Assembly: GCA_017529085.1 (NCBI GenBank)
Contig: JAFXOC010000133.1
Coordinates: forward strand, 1-5,238
Direction: 5' to 3'
From: Selenomonadaceae bacterium
Lineage (GTDB): Bacteria; Bacillota; Negativicutes; Selenomonadales; Selenomonadaceae
Length of the DNA: 5,238 nucleotides
Both the position numbers and the translations under genes were made by a program. Under the pieces are notes generated by a model that was not told the DNA's origin, ran no database searches, and was given only the letters and a program-made list of their open reading frames with translations. This document shows, one piece after another, positions 1 through 5,238 of this stretch. Positions within the stretch are counted from its first letter, which is position 1. Each line of letters starts with the position of its first letter.

Positions 1-1
1 C

Positions 2-370
2 GGACGTATCTTTGAATGTAAGGCTATGAAACAACCCTGCGCCGAAGACGCGCCTTATAATTCCGTGGACGAATACAGATTCGCTTGGATCGCAAATAAA
101 GAGATTATAGCATATTCCAACAGATTTAGAGCTTTCGCTTTTCACGATGAGAATTGTACGTTAAAAAAAAGAATAACCTGTTCGATTACAAAAGAAGCAT
201 TAAATGAGAATTTTAAATTTGACGTGGATTTGGATATGAATAATAGAGTGTTCGACGAGGGTATGTATTCTTTAGAACAGCTTCTTTCGCTTAAAACGTC
301 AAATTATTCGAATAGAACGCGAATTTTTGTAGGGGAGAACATATATAAAACCGTAATGGAGGATGATTAA
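2..370 (+). CDS. 3' end of an unrecognised protein (5' end outside window)
   Basis: The reading frame is open from the first complete codon at position 2 to the TAA at 368-370, giving 122 visible residues. The ATG at 26 lies inside this open frame with no Shine-Dalgarno sequence, so I read the stretch as the C-terminal part of a longer gene rather than a 114-residue protein. I do not recognise the family with confidence. The stretch K-Q-P-C-x8-Y-N-S-V-D-E-Y-R-F-A-W, near the start of the visible part, weakly resembles the K...YxxExEYR region near the C-terminus of DUF2971-type proteins; this is a hint only. The rest is charged and soluble-looking, with no membrane segment. The stop codon overlaps an ATG (TAATG, 368-372), and the Shine-Dalgarno sequence of the next gene lies inside this gene's last codons, so it is probably the preceding member of the same transcript. 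A run of 8 A at 163-170 does not disturb the frame. Confidence 0.6.
   Translation, partial: GRIFECKAMKQPCAEDAPYNSVDEYRFAWIANKEIIAYSNRFRAFAFHDENCTLKKRITCSITKEALNENFKFDVDLDMNNRVFDEGMYSLEQLLSLKTSNYSNRTRIFVGENIYKTVMEDD
358..363 (+). promoter_or_regulatory. Shine-Dalgarno sequence of the radical SAM gene
   Basis: GGAGGA lies 8 nt before the in-frame GTG at 372 and 6 nt before an out-of-frame ATG at 370. It directly abuts, and overlaps, the in-frame ATG at 363, so it cannot serve that codon. A second in-frame ATG at 390 has only a G-rich run (374-378) upstream. The site therefore favours GTG 372 as the start. Confidence 0.6.
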
Positions 371-371
371 T

Positions 372-1808
372 GTGGGGGCTGAAGTGAATATGAGTGATAC
401 AAACGATGTTATAGGAGGAACAAATATCTTACAGTCCGGTATTCCGGAGCATAAATTTGCAACGCAATACTATGTGGAGATTTTAAGCGAGTGCGATTTG
501 AAATGTCCTCTTTGCCCATTTAGTGAGCGGGAAAAATATACGCGAAAAAAGGCTGTTATGGATTTTGAACTTTTTCAGCAGATAATAGATAAGATTGTCG
601 AAGAAAATCCTTCCGCGACAATTGGGCTTTATCATAATTGCGAACCTACGCTGCATCCCGAGTTGCCAAAATTTATAGCCTATGTCAAAAGTAAAGGATT
701 GTTTTGCTCTATAAGTTCCAATTTTAATCATGTGAAAAATATAAAAGAGATATTGTTAGCTGAAATAGATGAAATTATAATATCCGTTTCGGGATTTTAT
801 CAAGAAACATACGGAAAATCTCATGTAGGCGGAAATGTCGAAGTTGTAAAAGATAATATGCGACTTCTCAGACGGTTGATGGATGAAACCGAAAAAAAAC
901 CACGGGTACAACTTTCCTATCATGTGTATGTCGATAATTTCGGTGAAGAATTTGATTTGATGCAGGACCTTTGCAAGAAATTAAAATTTGAATTTGTTCC
1001 GACGTGGGCGAGAATCATATGTGCGGAAATGGGGCATCAATATTTTAGAGAAAGAGAAATTACAAGATACAACGGCGAAACCGACAAATGGTTCGATGAA
1101 CTGTCAAATTTAGGTTATGCTTTTTATAATCAAGTAAAACGTATGGTGTATTTGCCGGAAGACATTATGCAAAATGAGTGGAAAAATGTGCGAATGCAGG
1201 AATGTATAGTAAACCACAGAATGTGCAATATAACTTGCGAGGGATATTTGGAACTTTGCAACTGTGGGTTTGACAATAGATTAAATTTGAGGAGCTTCCT
1301 TGAAGTAGGTTCTACAGCTGTTATTGACGCAAAGAAAAGTTCTTTGTTTTGTAAGGAATGCTTGACAAATAATTATTGCGTTTACGTTCACTATCCCTCT
1401 AAAGGAAATTTCCGTCCGGTTTATAAGCGCTTGCGAGCGGCTAATTGGGATGATGAGTATATGCGTTTTCTATTGGGTTATGAAGTCGATGAAATCGTAG
1501 ATATGGCTAAAAAATACGGGAAAGTATATGTTTACGGTGCGGGTACATTAGGTCAAACGGCTGCAAAGTTGCTTTCGGATAAGGGCGTAAATGTTGTCGG
1601 ATTTATAGTGTCGGACGATAAATCGGGTAATCAGTCGGTTGACGTGTTGCCATTGAGCGTTGTTAGCGAAGATACAAGTTCATTAATCGTTGTAGCGGTA
1701 AAGAGAAAGTTTCGCGGAGAAATTTGGGAAAATATACGAAACGTAAAAACAGCGGTGATAAGTATCGCTGAATATTGCTGCGGAGGGATGAGAATTTGGG
1801 AGCCGTAA
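372..1808 (+). CDS. Radical SAM/SPASM-like protein with C-terminal Rossmann-like domain
   Basis: Probably a 4Fe-4S radical SAM enzyme acting in glycan biosynthesis; the substrate is unknown. Residues are numbered from GTG 372. The cluster motif CX3CX2C is C41, C45, C48 (E-C-D-L-K-C-P-L-C-P-F). It is followed by N-C-E-P-T-L-H-P-E near 89-97, which matches the GEP-type SAM-contact motif, and by I-S-V-S-G near 137-141, typical of the radical SAM barrel. A second cysteine group follows: C278, C285, C289, C296, C298, then C327-X2-C330-X5-C336. The last part matches the CX2CX5C core of SPASM domains, which bind auxiliary Fe-S clusters, but the usual following CX3C cysteine is absent. Residues about 384-467 form a Rossmann-like domain with V-Y-G-A-G-T-L-G, as found in many polysaccharide-biosynthesis proteins. 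No signal peptide or membrane segment is visible. Alternative starts are ATG 363 (Shine-Dalgarno too close) and ATG 390. The 3' end overlaps the next gene by 13 nt, suggesting translational coupling. Confidence 0.87.
   Translation: MGAEVNMSDTNDVIGGTNILQSGIPEHKFATQYYVEILSECDLKCPLCPFSEREKYTRKKAVMDFELFQQIIDKIVEENPSATIGLYHNCEPTLHPELPKFIAYVKSKGLFCSISSNFNHVKNIKEILLAEIDEIIISVSGFYQETYGKSHVGGNVEVVKDNMRLLRRLMDETEKKPRVQLSYHVYVDNFGEEFDLMQDLCKKLKFEFVPTWARIICAEMGHQYFREREITRYNGETDKWFDELSNLGYAFYNQVKRMVYLPEDIMQNEWKNVRMQECIVNHRMCNITCEGYLELCNCGFDNRLNLRSFLEVGSTAVIDAKKSSLFCKECLTNNYCVYVHYPSKGNFRPVYKRLRAANWDDEYMRFLLGYEVDEIVDMAKKYGKVYVYGAGTLGQTAAKLLSDKGVNVVGFIVSDDKSGNQSVDVLPLSVVSEDTSSLIVVAVKRKFRGEIWENIRNVKTAVISIAEYCCGGMRIWEP
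1782..1787 (+). promoter_or_regulatory. Shine-Dalgarno sequence deciding a TTG start
   Basis: GGAGGG lies inside the last codons of the radical SAM gene, 8 nt before TTG at 1796. The upstream in-frame TTG at 1775 has no such site and would place this Shine-Dalgarno sequence inside the coding region. The nearby ATG at 1788 is in the frame of the upstream gene, not of the glycosyltransferase. Confidence 0.6.
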
Positions 1809-3643
1809 AATTTTCCGTTTTATTGCCTACTCGCGACAGAGAAGAATTGTTAAAGTATGCTGTTCAAAGCGTTGCGAATCAAACGTATGCCGATTGGGAA
1901 CTTATTGTTTCCGACAACGGAAGTTCCGAAGAAGAAATATCATGGCTTGTTGACTGTAGCGATGTAAGAATAAGATATTTTAAGCAAACTCATGTTTTGA
2001 GCGTGACGGAAAATTGGAATTTTGCACAAGAGAAGGCGCAAGGCGATTATTTTTTTATGATAGGCGACGACGACGCTCTGTTGCCGGAAACTCTTGAGAC
2101 TGTTGCGAAAACAATAGAACAAAACGGTGATATCGAAACTTTGATATATCCATGTTATGTATGGCAACAAAAAAACGTCAGTCCGTCTTACCCCGAGGGT
2201 TATTTGTTTCGTATGCAAAGCGTTCCTACGGCGCGGGAAGGAATTGTAGAAAAATCCATTCGAAGAAAATGGTTAGAGGATATTTTGTCCTTTAATGAAT
2301 CATACGGGTACAATATGCAATATTATTGTTATAGTCGAAATTTCGTAAAGAAGCTTCGACGATACGGCAACGTTTACGAACCGCCTTACCCGGATTTTTA
2401 TTTTTCTGTTATGATGCTATATATCGCTGACAGAGCATATTTTATAAATCGCCCTCTTTGTATTGTGGGCGTAACGAACAAAAGTTATGGTTGGTATTTT
2501 TTGAACGATCGCGAAGACATAGGCATGGAATTTCATAAAGAGTCAGGTTACAAAGATAAAGTTTCTAAAAGCATTAGAAGGTTGTTGGTCAGCGTAGACG
2601 AAATGGATACAGCGGCGTTTGTGAGCTTTAATTTAGCGGTTGAACGGTTGGGATTGCCGAGTTTAAACGCTACAGCTTACTACAAGACTGTAATTAAGCG
2701 TAAAATTCATGTTTGTTCTCTTATAAGACTGTGTCGTTCCATGAAAAACGAAATGTTTCCAAACGTTTCGATAAAGCAGCGAATGGAACTTATTGATTGG
2801 TTTATGCGTTATGCGAAACATCAAGCGGCGGAAGACGAAATATATTATTTAACAAATGTTTATTCACAACATTTCGATCTTGATTATGAAAACATTTTGG
2901 AAGTGATAAATAATGATCCGCAGCTTATCGCTCAAAAAATACTTTCATCACCGAAAAAACAAGAAAATATTCTCGTTAACGCTTTGCAATACCCTAAATT
3001 ACATCGATTGTACGAATGGTTGCAGCGTATTGATACGGAGTCGTTGTATAGGGTTCTGAAAGGACGAAAAGTTTTAATAAGAGGCGCCTATAGTCGAGGG
3101 AAAATTATAAAGAACTTTCTCTTAAATTTGGGAGTAGCGGTTGAAGGATATATTGACAAGGCTCAAACGAAAAATTTCTATGATGGTTTGCCACTATACG
3201 CTCCCGATATTATAAATGGAAATTCTTCAAAATATTACGCGATATGTCCGTTAGAGTCGGTTTACGATTCGATATTGGATGAATTTACCGAAGCGGGATA
3301 CGAGTATATGAAAGATTTTGCTTATGTGAATTACAATCCAAAAATAAAGGCGCAAAATTACATAGATATTTTTGGTAATAAAATTTATTGTTCAAAAAAA
3401 TGTGATGAACTTTATGTTGAATTTTTAGGTAGAGAAGATGTTTTGAAGGTGGACTCCGATTCCATAAAAGGCAATGTTGTAATGCAGGGTAACGGGGCTT
3501 ATCTGCGATTAAAAGAATGTTGCTCGCAACCGGGTAGCGTAAACGCATACTGCAGGGGGTGCGCCGAACTAGGTATAGAATCATACGACTCATATTTAAC
3601 GGTGGTTGATAAGCCAAATGAAATTTTTAGTTTTACTGTGTGA
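1796..3643 (+). CDS. Family 2 glycosyltransferase with Rossmann-like and beta-solenoid-like C-terminal domains
   Basis: A cytoplasmic glycosyltransferase of about 615 residues, likely transferring a sugar from a nucleotide-sugar donor in surface-glycan assembly. Residues are numbered from TTG 1796, chosen for GGAGGG 8 nt upstream. The GT-A fold is shown by F-S-V-L-L-P-T-R-D-R (6-15), S-D-N-G-S (39-43), T-E-N-W-N (71-75), the metal and nucleotide motif I-G-D-D-D (89-93) and Y-P-D-F-Y-F (198-203), a likely acceptor-side motif. Residues about 210-420 are helical and unassigned. Residues about 430-511 (V-L-I-R-G-A-Y-S-R-G, then G-V-A-V-E-G-Y-I-D) look like the Rossmann-like domain that also ends the upstream radical SAM protein, with a degenerate glycine motif. 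The tail, about 521-615, has short alternating segments beginning D-I-F-G-N-K-I and looks like a left-handed beta-solenoid, but has no histidine and six cysteines (532, 536, 575, 576, 586, 589). The next gene follows after 20 nt. The sugar and linkage cannot be told from sequence. Confidence 0.85.
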   Translation: MGAVKFSVLLPTRDREELLKYAVQSVANQTYADWELIVSDNGSSEEEISWLVDCSDVRIRYFKQTHVLSVTENWNFAQEKAQGDYFFMIGDDDALLPETLETVAKTIEQNGDIETLIYPCYVWQQKNVSPSYPEGYLFRMQSVPTAREGIVEKSIRRKWLEDILSFNESYGYNMQYYCYSRNFVKKLRRYGNVYEPPYPDFYFSVMMLYIADRAYFINRPLCIVGVTNKSYGWYFLNDREDIGMEFHKESGYKDKVSKSIRRLLVSVDEMDTAAFVSFNLAVERLGLPSLNATAYYKTVIKRKIHVCSLIRLCRSMKNEMFPNVSIKQRMELIDWFMRYAKHQAAEDEIYYLTNVYSQHFDLDYENILEVINNDPQLIAQKILSSPKKQENILVNALQYPKLHRLYEWLQRIDTESLYRVLKGRKVLIRGAYSRGKIIKNFLLNLGVAVEGYIDKAQTKNFYDGLPLYAPDIINGNSSKYYAICPLESVYDSILDEFTEAGYEYMKDFAYVNYNPKIKAQNYIDIFGNKIYCSKKCDELYVEFLGREDVLKVDSDSIKGNVVMQGNGAYLRLKECCSQPGSVNAYCRGCAELGIESYDSYLTVVDKPNEIFSFTV

Positions 3644-3645
3644 CG

Positions 3646-3652
3646 TAAGGAG
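3646..3652 (+). promoter_or_regulatory. Shine-Dalgarno sequence of the methyltransferase gene
   Basis: TAAGGAG ends 11 nt before the ATG at 3664, in the 20-nt gap after the glycosyltransferase stop. The spacing is slightly long but this is the only good site, and it fixes the start of the interrupted methyltransferase. Confidence 0.6.
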
Positions 3653-3663
3653 ATGTTTTTCAT

Positions 3664-4368
3664 ATGCAAATAACATCCGAATATATGAAACGGGTAAGTG
3701 AATTGGGATTCGAGTTTTTTACTCTAAACAATCCGCCTTGTTATAATGATCCTCAATATGCCGAAGCTAGAAACGCATTTAATGACCTTGTTGGTGACGA
3801 AAAGTTAATAGAAAGAATCATAAAATTTTATAAGCGTACCATAGGTGCGTATAATCGCGATAAATCCGATATGTGGAGCGGTTTTTTTGACGAAAAAAAG
3901 AAAATGGTTAATGATGCCTTAATGGAAGGTGACGCGCATAAATTAAAAAATATATTGCGAAACCCGGCGGAGAATAATTTATTTTTGGGATTTGACAGCA
4001 CTTCGCTTTGGGAAATGCAATATATAAAAGACGAAAATCAACGACGCATGTGGATCTTTTCATTATACGATAAGTTGATTTCTTTAGCAGTAATTATCGG
4101 TTGTATAAGATGTCCGAATCCTGAAAATCAAAATATTCAAGAGTATCCATACGACCCTGATGAACTTTTAGATAAAATTTCCGATTATATGCAGTTTGAC
4201 ATAAATTTTCCAAATCCTTATGCGATGGAGGCGGGAATACAAACAAAACGGGGACTTATGACACACAGAGCGGTTATGGCGCTTTATCAGGCGTACAAGG
4301 TAAAGCTGTTATTAAACGGCATTTCACAGAGGACTAGAGTCCTAGAAATCGGGGGGGGGTCTAGGTAG
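3664..4368 (+). CDS. Putative sugar O-methyltransferase, N-terminal part (ends early after a G9 run)
   Basis: This is the first 234 codons of a SAM-dependent methyltransferase resembling the NanM-like putative sugar O-methyltransferases of surface-polysaccharide loci (TIGR04371 type; recognised from memory, not searched). The N-terminal part is helical and carries S-D-M-W (69-72), then N-D-A-L-M-E-G-D-A-H-K-L-K-N-I-L-R-N-P near 83-101 and L-F-L-G-F-D, which I associate with that family. The frame reaches V-L-E-I-G-G-G at 226-232, the start of SAM-binding motif I, then reads S-R and stops at TAG 4366-4368. The three glycines are encoded by nine G. With eight G, motif I would read I-G-G-G-L-G-R and continue into the frame ending at 4792, giving 375 residues. 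As written, the product lacks most of the catalytic domain and should be inactive. The gene is either in a phase-variable off state, a recent pseudogene or an assembly error. It probably belongs to the upstream operon. Confidence 0.85.
   Translation: MQITSEYMKRVSELGFEFFTLNNPPCYNDPQYAEARNAFNDLVGDEKLIERIIKFYKRTIGAYNRDKSDMWSGFFDEKKKMVNDALMEGDAHKLKNILRNPAENNLFLGFDSTSLWEMQYIKDENQRRMWIFSLYDKLISLAVIIGCIRCPNPENQNIQEYPYDPDELLDKISDYMQFDINFPNPYAMEAGIQTKRGLMTHRAVMALYQAYKVKLLLNGISQRTRVLEIGGGSR
4341..4365 (+). repeat. Inverted repeat bracketing the poly-G tract
   Basis: CCTAGA (4341-4346) and TCTAGG (4360-4365) are perfect 6-bp inverse complements. They enclose a 13-nt loop of AATC plus the nine G. A second small inverted repeat, GGACT/AGTCC (4331-4335 and 4338-4342), lies just upstream and overlaps the first arm by two bases. 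The pairing is seen directly; any role in slippage or recoding is speculation. Confidence 0.4.
4351..4359 (+). repeat. Poly-G homopolymer tract (G9), candidate phase-variation switch
   Basis: Nine consecutive G, the longest G run in the window; the others I saw are five or fewer. It lies in the glycine codons of methyltransferase motif I. Tract lengths of 8, 5 or 11 keep the two halves of the gene in frame; 9 and 10 do not. Slipped-strand mispairing at such tracts is established for surface-glycan genes in Campylobacter and Helicobacter. Whether it happens here is inference. Confidence 0.7.
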
Positions 4369-4792
4369 AACGGCTTTTTATTTGTGGTCTATGGGAGTCA
4401 GAAATTACACGATAATTGATATTCCTATGACGAGCGTAGCGCAAGCGTATTTTCTCGGGCGTACATTGGGAGAAAATAATATCGTATTGGTTGAAGATAA
4501 CGCAAATATGCTGAAAGATGGAATATTTATTTGCCCACCATATGTGTTGCCTAGGTTAAATGACAATTACGACCTTGTTTTAAATGTTGATTCATTTACA
4601 GAGATGAATGAATCGTTTCAAAATATGTATCGCGATTTCATAAAAGATCATACGAATATATTTTTTTCGATTAATCACGAACAAAATAAAAATACTGTGG
4701 GTGAGATTTTCGCCAATGTCGCTACCAAGACCATAAGAAATATGTATCCGCAGAGACGCGGATATCTTGAGGAGACTTTCTTTTTCAAATAA
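4352..4792 (+). CDS. Putative sugar O-methyltransferase, C-terminal part (+1 frame relative to the N-terminal part)
   Basis: This is the remainder of the split methyltransferase, read in the next frame. Entered through the G run it gives G-G-G-L-G-R-T-A-F-Y-L-W, completing motif I. Y-T-I-I-D-I-P follows at 248-254 of the restored protein; its aspartate is the expected motif II residue contacting the SAM ribose. Next come Y-F-L-G-R-T-L-G (262-269), N-V-D-S-F-T-E-M (307-314), S-I-N-H-E-Q-N (335-341) and R-R-G-Y-L-E-E near the C-terminus (364-370), all consistent with NanM-like sugar methyltransferases. The frame has no defect from the G run to the TAA at 4790-4792, which argues that the break is recent or reversible. 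A TTG at 4382 could nominally start a 136-residue protein, but it has no convincing Shine-Dalgarno sequence and would lack motif I, so I do not treat this as an independent gene. Confidence 0.8.
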   Translation, partial: GGGLGRTAFYLWSMGVRNYTIIDIPMTSVAQAYFLGRTLGENNIVLVEDNANMLKDGIFICPPYVLPRLNDNYDLVLNVDSFTEMNESFQNMYRDFIKDHTNIFFSINHEQNKNTVGEIFANVATKTIRNMYPQRRGYLEETFFFK

Positions 4793-4853
4793 GCGCATAA
4801 GATTATGTCGTCCGAATTTGTTTTATTTCTTAAAGGGCGGGTGAGCGCTTATT
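4788..4853 (+). repeat. 9-bp inverted repeat spanning the intergenic gap
   Basis: AATAAGCGC (4788-4796, overlapping the methyltransferase stop codon) and GCGCTTATT (4845-4853) are perfect inverse complements separated by 48 nt. No U-tract follows the second arm directly, so this is not a standard intrinsic terminator. The 92-nt gap (4793-4884) shows no promoter I can support and no small gene. Confidence 0.4.
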
Positions 4854-4873
4854 AAAGATTGTCGTTTTGTTGC

Positions 4874-4880
4874 AGGAGAT
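4874..4880 (+). promoter_or_regulatory. Shine-Dalgarno sequence of the RgpF-like gene
   Basis: AGGAGAT; its AGGAG core ends 6 nt before the ATG at 4885, an optimal spacing that supports this as the true start of the last gene. Confidence 0.65.
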
Positions 4881-4884
4881 ACTT

Positions 4885-5238
4885 ATGAAAGACACAATCA
4901 TAGTAAATCATGCCGAAGTATTATTGGAAAACATCGGTATTGAATTGCGTAGAAAGGTTAAATTGGACGGTTCGGACGACGAGTTGCTTGAAAGTTTTAT
5001 AAAAAATGTAGAGCCGAATGAATTGCATACAGCGTTGCATTTGGATTATATTTTTTCGGATTCGAATACGGATAACGAGCTTCTTCCGGTTGACAAAAAA
5101 ATTGCGATTATAGCGCATATAAATTATCCGGATCTCATTGACAAATGTTTGAGCGAATACATTTTCAAAATTCCTTCTGGTATAGATGTATTTATAACCA
5201 CCAAGGGCGAAAGTAACATAAAGGAAATATCCGAAAAA
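4885..5238 (+). CDS. Rhamnan synthesis F-like protein, N-terminal part (3' end outside window)
   Basis: An open frame of 118 codons runs to the window edge with no stop. Residues 1-70 are acidic, soluble-looking and unassigned. From residue 71 the sequence reads K-K-I-A-I-I-A-H-I-N-Y-P-D-L-I-D-K-C-L, then I-P-S-G-I-D-V-F-I-T-T-K-G. This matches the start of the rhamnan synthesis protein F family (RgpF, PF05045), whose members begin with a pattern like KIAVhxHxYYxDLxxExLxxLxxIPxxxDLYITT. Family members belong to glycan-polymer assembly, such as rhamnose-containing polysaccharides, and are often domains of larger multi-domain glycosyltransferases. The 70-residue lead suggests a multi-domain protein here. 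It follows the methyltransferase after 92 nt in the same direction, so it could be cotranscribed or have its own promoter. The catalytic regions are outside the window, so the activity cannot be judged. No membrane segment or signal peptide is visible. Confidence 0.65.
   Translation, partial: MKDTIIVNHAEVLLENIGIELRRKVKLDGSDDELLESFIKNVEPNELHTALHLDYIFSDSNTDNELLPVDKKIAIIAHINYPDLIDKCLSEYIFKIPSGIDVFITTKGESNIKEISEK

Noticed and set aside
163..170. Runs of 8 A (163-170, 892-899) and of 7 T or A (2050-2056, 3882-3888, 3893-3899) as slippage sites
   Set aside because: Such runs are common in AT-rich coding DNA, and the frames across them are intact, so there is no sign of switching.
483..731. Minus-strand open frame of 82 codons inside the radical SAM gene
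   Set aside because: It lies fully opposite a coding region with clear catalytic motifs and has no recognisable domain; a shadow frame.
1940..2218. Minus-strand open frame of 92 codons inside the glycosyltransferase gene
   Set aside because: It is antisense to the conserved GT-A region and its composition is not protein-like; a shadow frame.
3285..3617. Minus-strand open frame of 110 codons opposite the glycosyltransferase tail
   Set aside because: The + strand frame here is continuous with the glycosyltransferase. The minus frame has no family motif or good start signal.
4382..4792. Independent 136-residue protein starting at TTG 4382
   Set aside because: No convincing Shine-Dalgarno sequence, and it would begin in the middle of a methyltransferase fold just after motif I. 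It is the second half of the split gene.
4592..4798. Minus-strand open frame of 68 codons opposite the methyltransferase C-terminal part
   Set aside because: The + strand carries clear family motifs here (NVDSFTEM, SINHE); the minus frame is a shadow.
4793..4884. Intrinsic terminator or promoter in the gap before the last gene
   Set aside because: The inverted repeat has a 48-nt loop and no following T run, and I could not find a convincing -35/-10 pair.
4921..5118. Minus-strand open frame of 65 codons opposite the RgpF-like gene
   Set aside because: The + strand has an ideal Shine-Dalgarno sequence and a recognisable domain; the minus product is rich in basic and aromatic residues, as shadows in AT-rich DNA often are.
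1..5238. tRNA or rRNA genes, CRISPR array, insertion sequence or attachment site
   Set aside because: Nothing in the window resembles these: nearly all sequence is coding for glycan enzymes and there are no spaced direct repeats or transposase motifs.

Overview
This window is a stretch of a surface-glycan (O-antigen, capsule or flagellin-type) biosynthesis and modification locus. All genes lie on the + strand and are tightly packed. The DNA is AT-rich (by eye below about 40% G+C). The genes carry strong Shine-Dalgarno sequences, one of which points to a TTG start and one to a likely GTG start. That fits an AT-rich anaerobic or host-associated bacterium (Clostridia-, Selenomonad-, spirochaete- or Campylobacterota-like), but the sequence does not fix the taxon.

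Layout. (1) 2-370: the 3' end of an unrecognised gene cut by the window edge. (2) 372-1808: a radical SAM protein with a CX3CX2C cluster motif, a SPASM-like cysteine region and a C-terminal Rossmann-like nucleotide-binding domain. (3) 1796-3643, overlapping the previous gene by 13 nt: a three-part protein with a family 2 glycosyltransferase at the N-terminus, a second and degenerate copy of the same Rossmann-like domain, and a beta-solenoid-like, cysteine-rich tail without histidine. (4) 3664-4792: a putative sugar O-methyltransferase of the NanM-like type. It is split in two frames by a run of nine G (4351-4359) exactly inside the codons of the SAM-binding motif I. Eight G would give an intact 375-residue enzyme. 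(5) A 92-nt gap with a 9-bp inverted repeat, then from 4885 the N-terminal part of a rhamnan-synthesis-F-like protein that runs off the window.

How they may work together (inference): the glycosyltransferase and the RgpF-like protein would build or extend a polysaccharide or glycoprotein glycan, the methyltransferase would cap or decorate a sugar, and the radical SAM enzyme would carry out an unknown radical modification of a sugar, nucleotide-sugar or lipid carrier.

The most interesting signal is the poly-G tract. In an AT-rich locus it is by far the longest G run, it sits in the catalytic core of a glycan-modifying enzyme, and its length puts the gene out of frame. That is the classic form of a phase-variable (contingency) gene, although an assembly error in a homopolymer would look the same.
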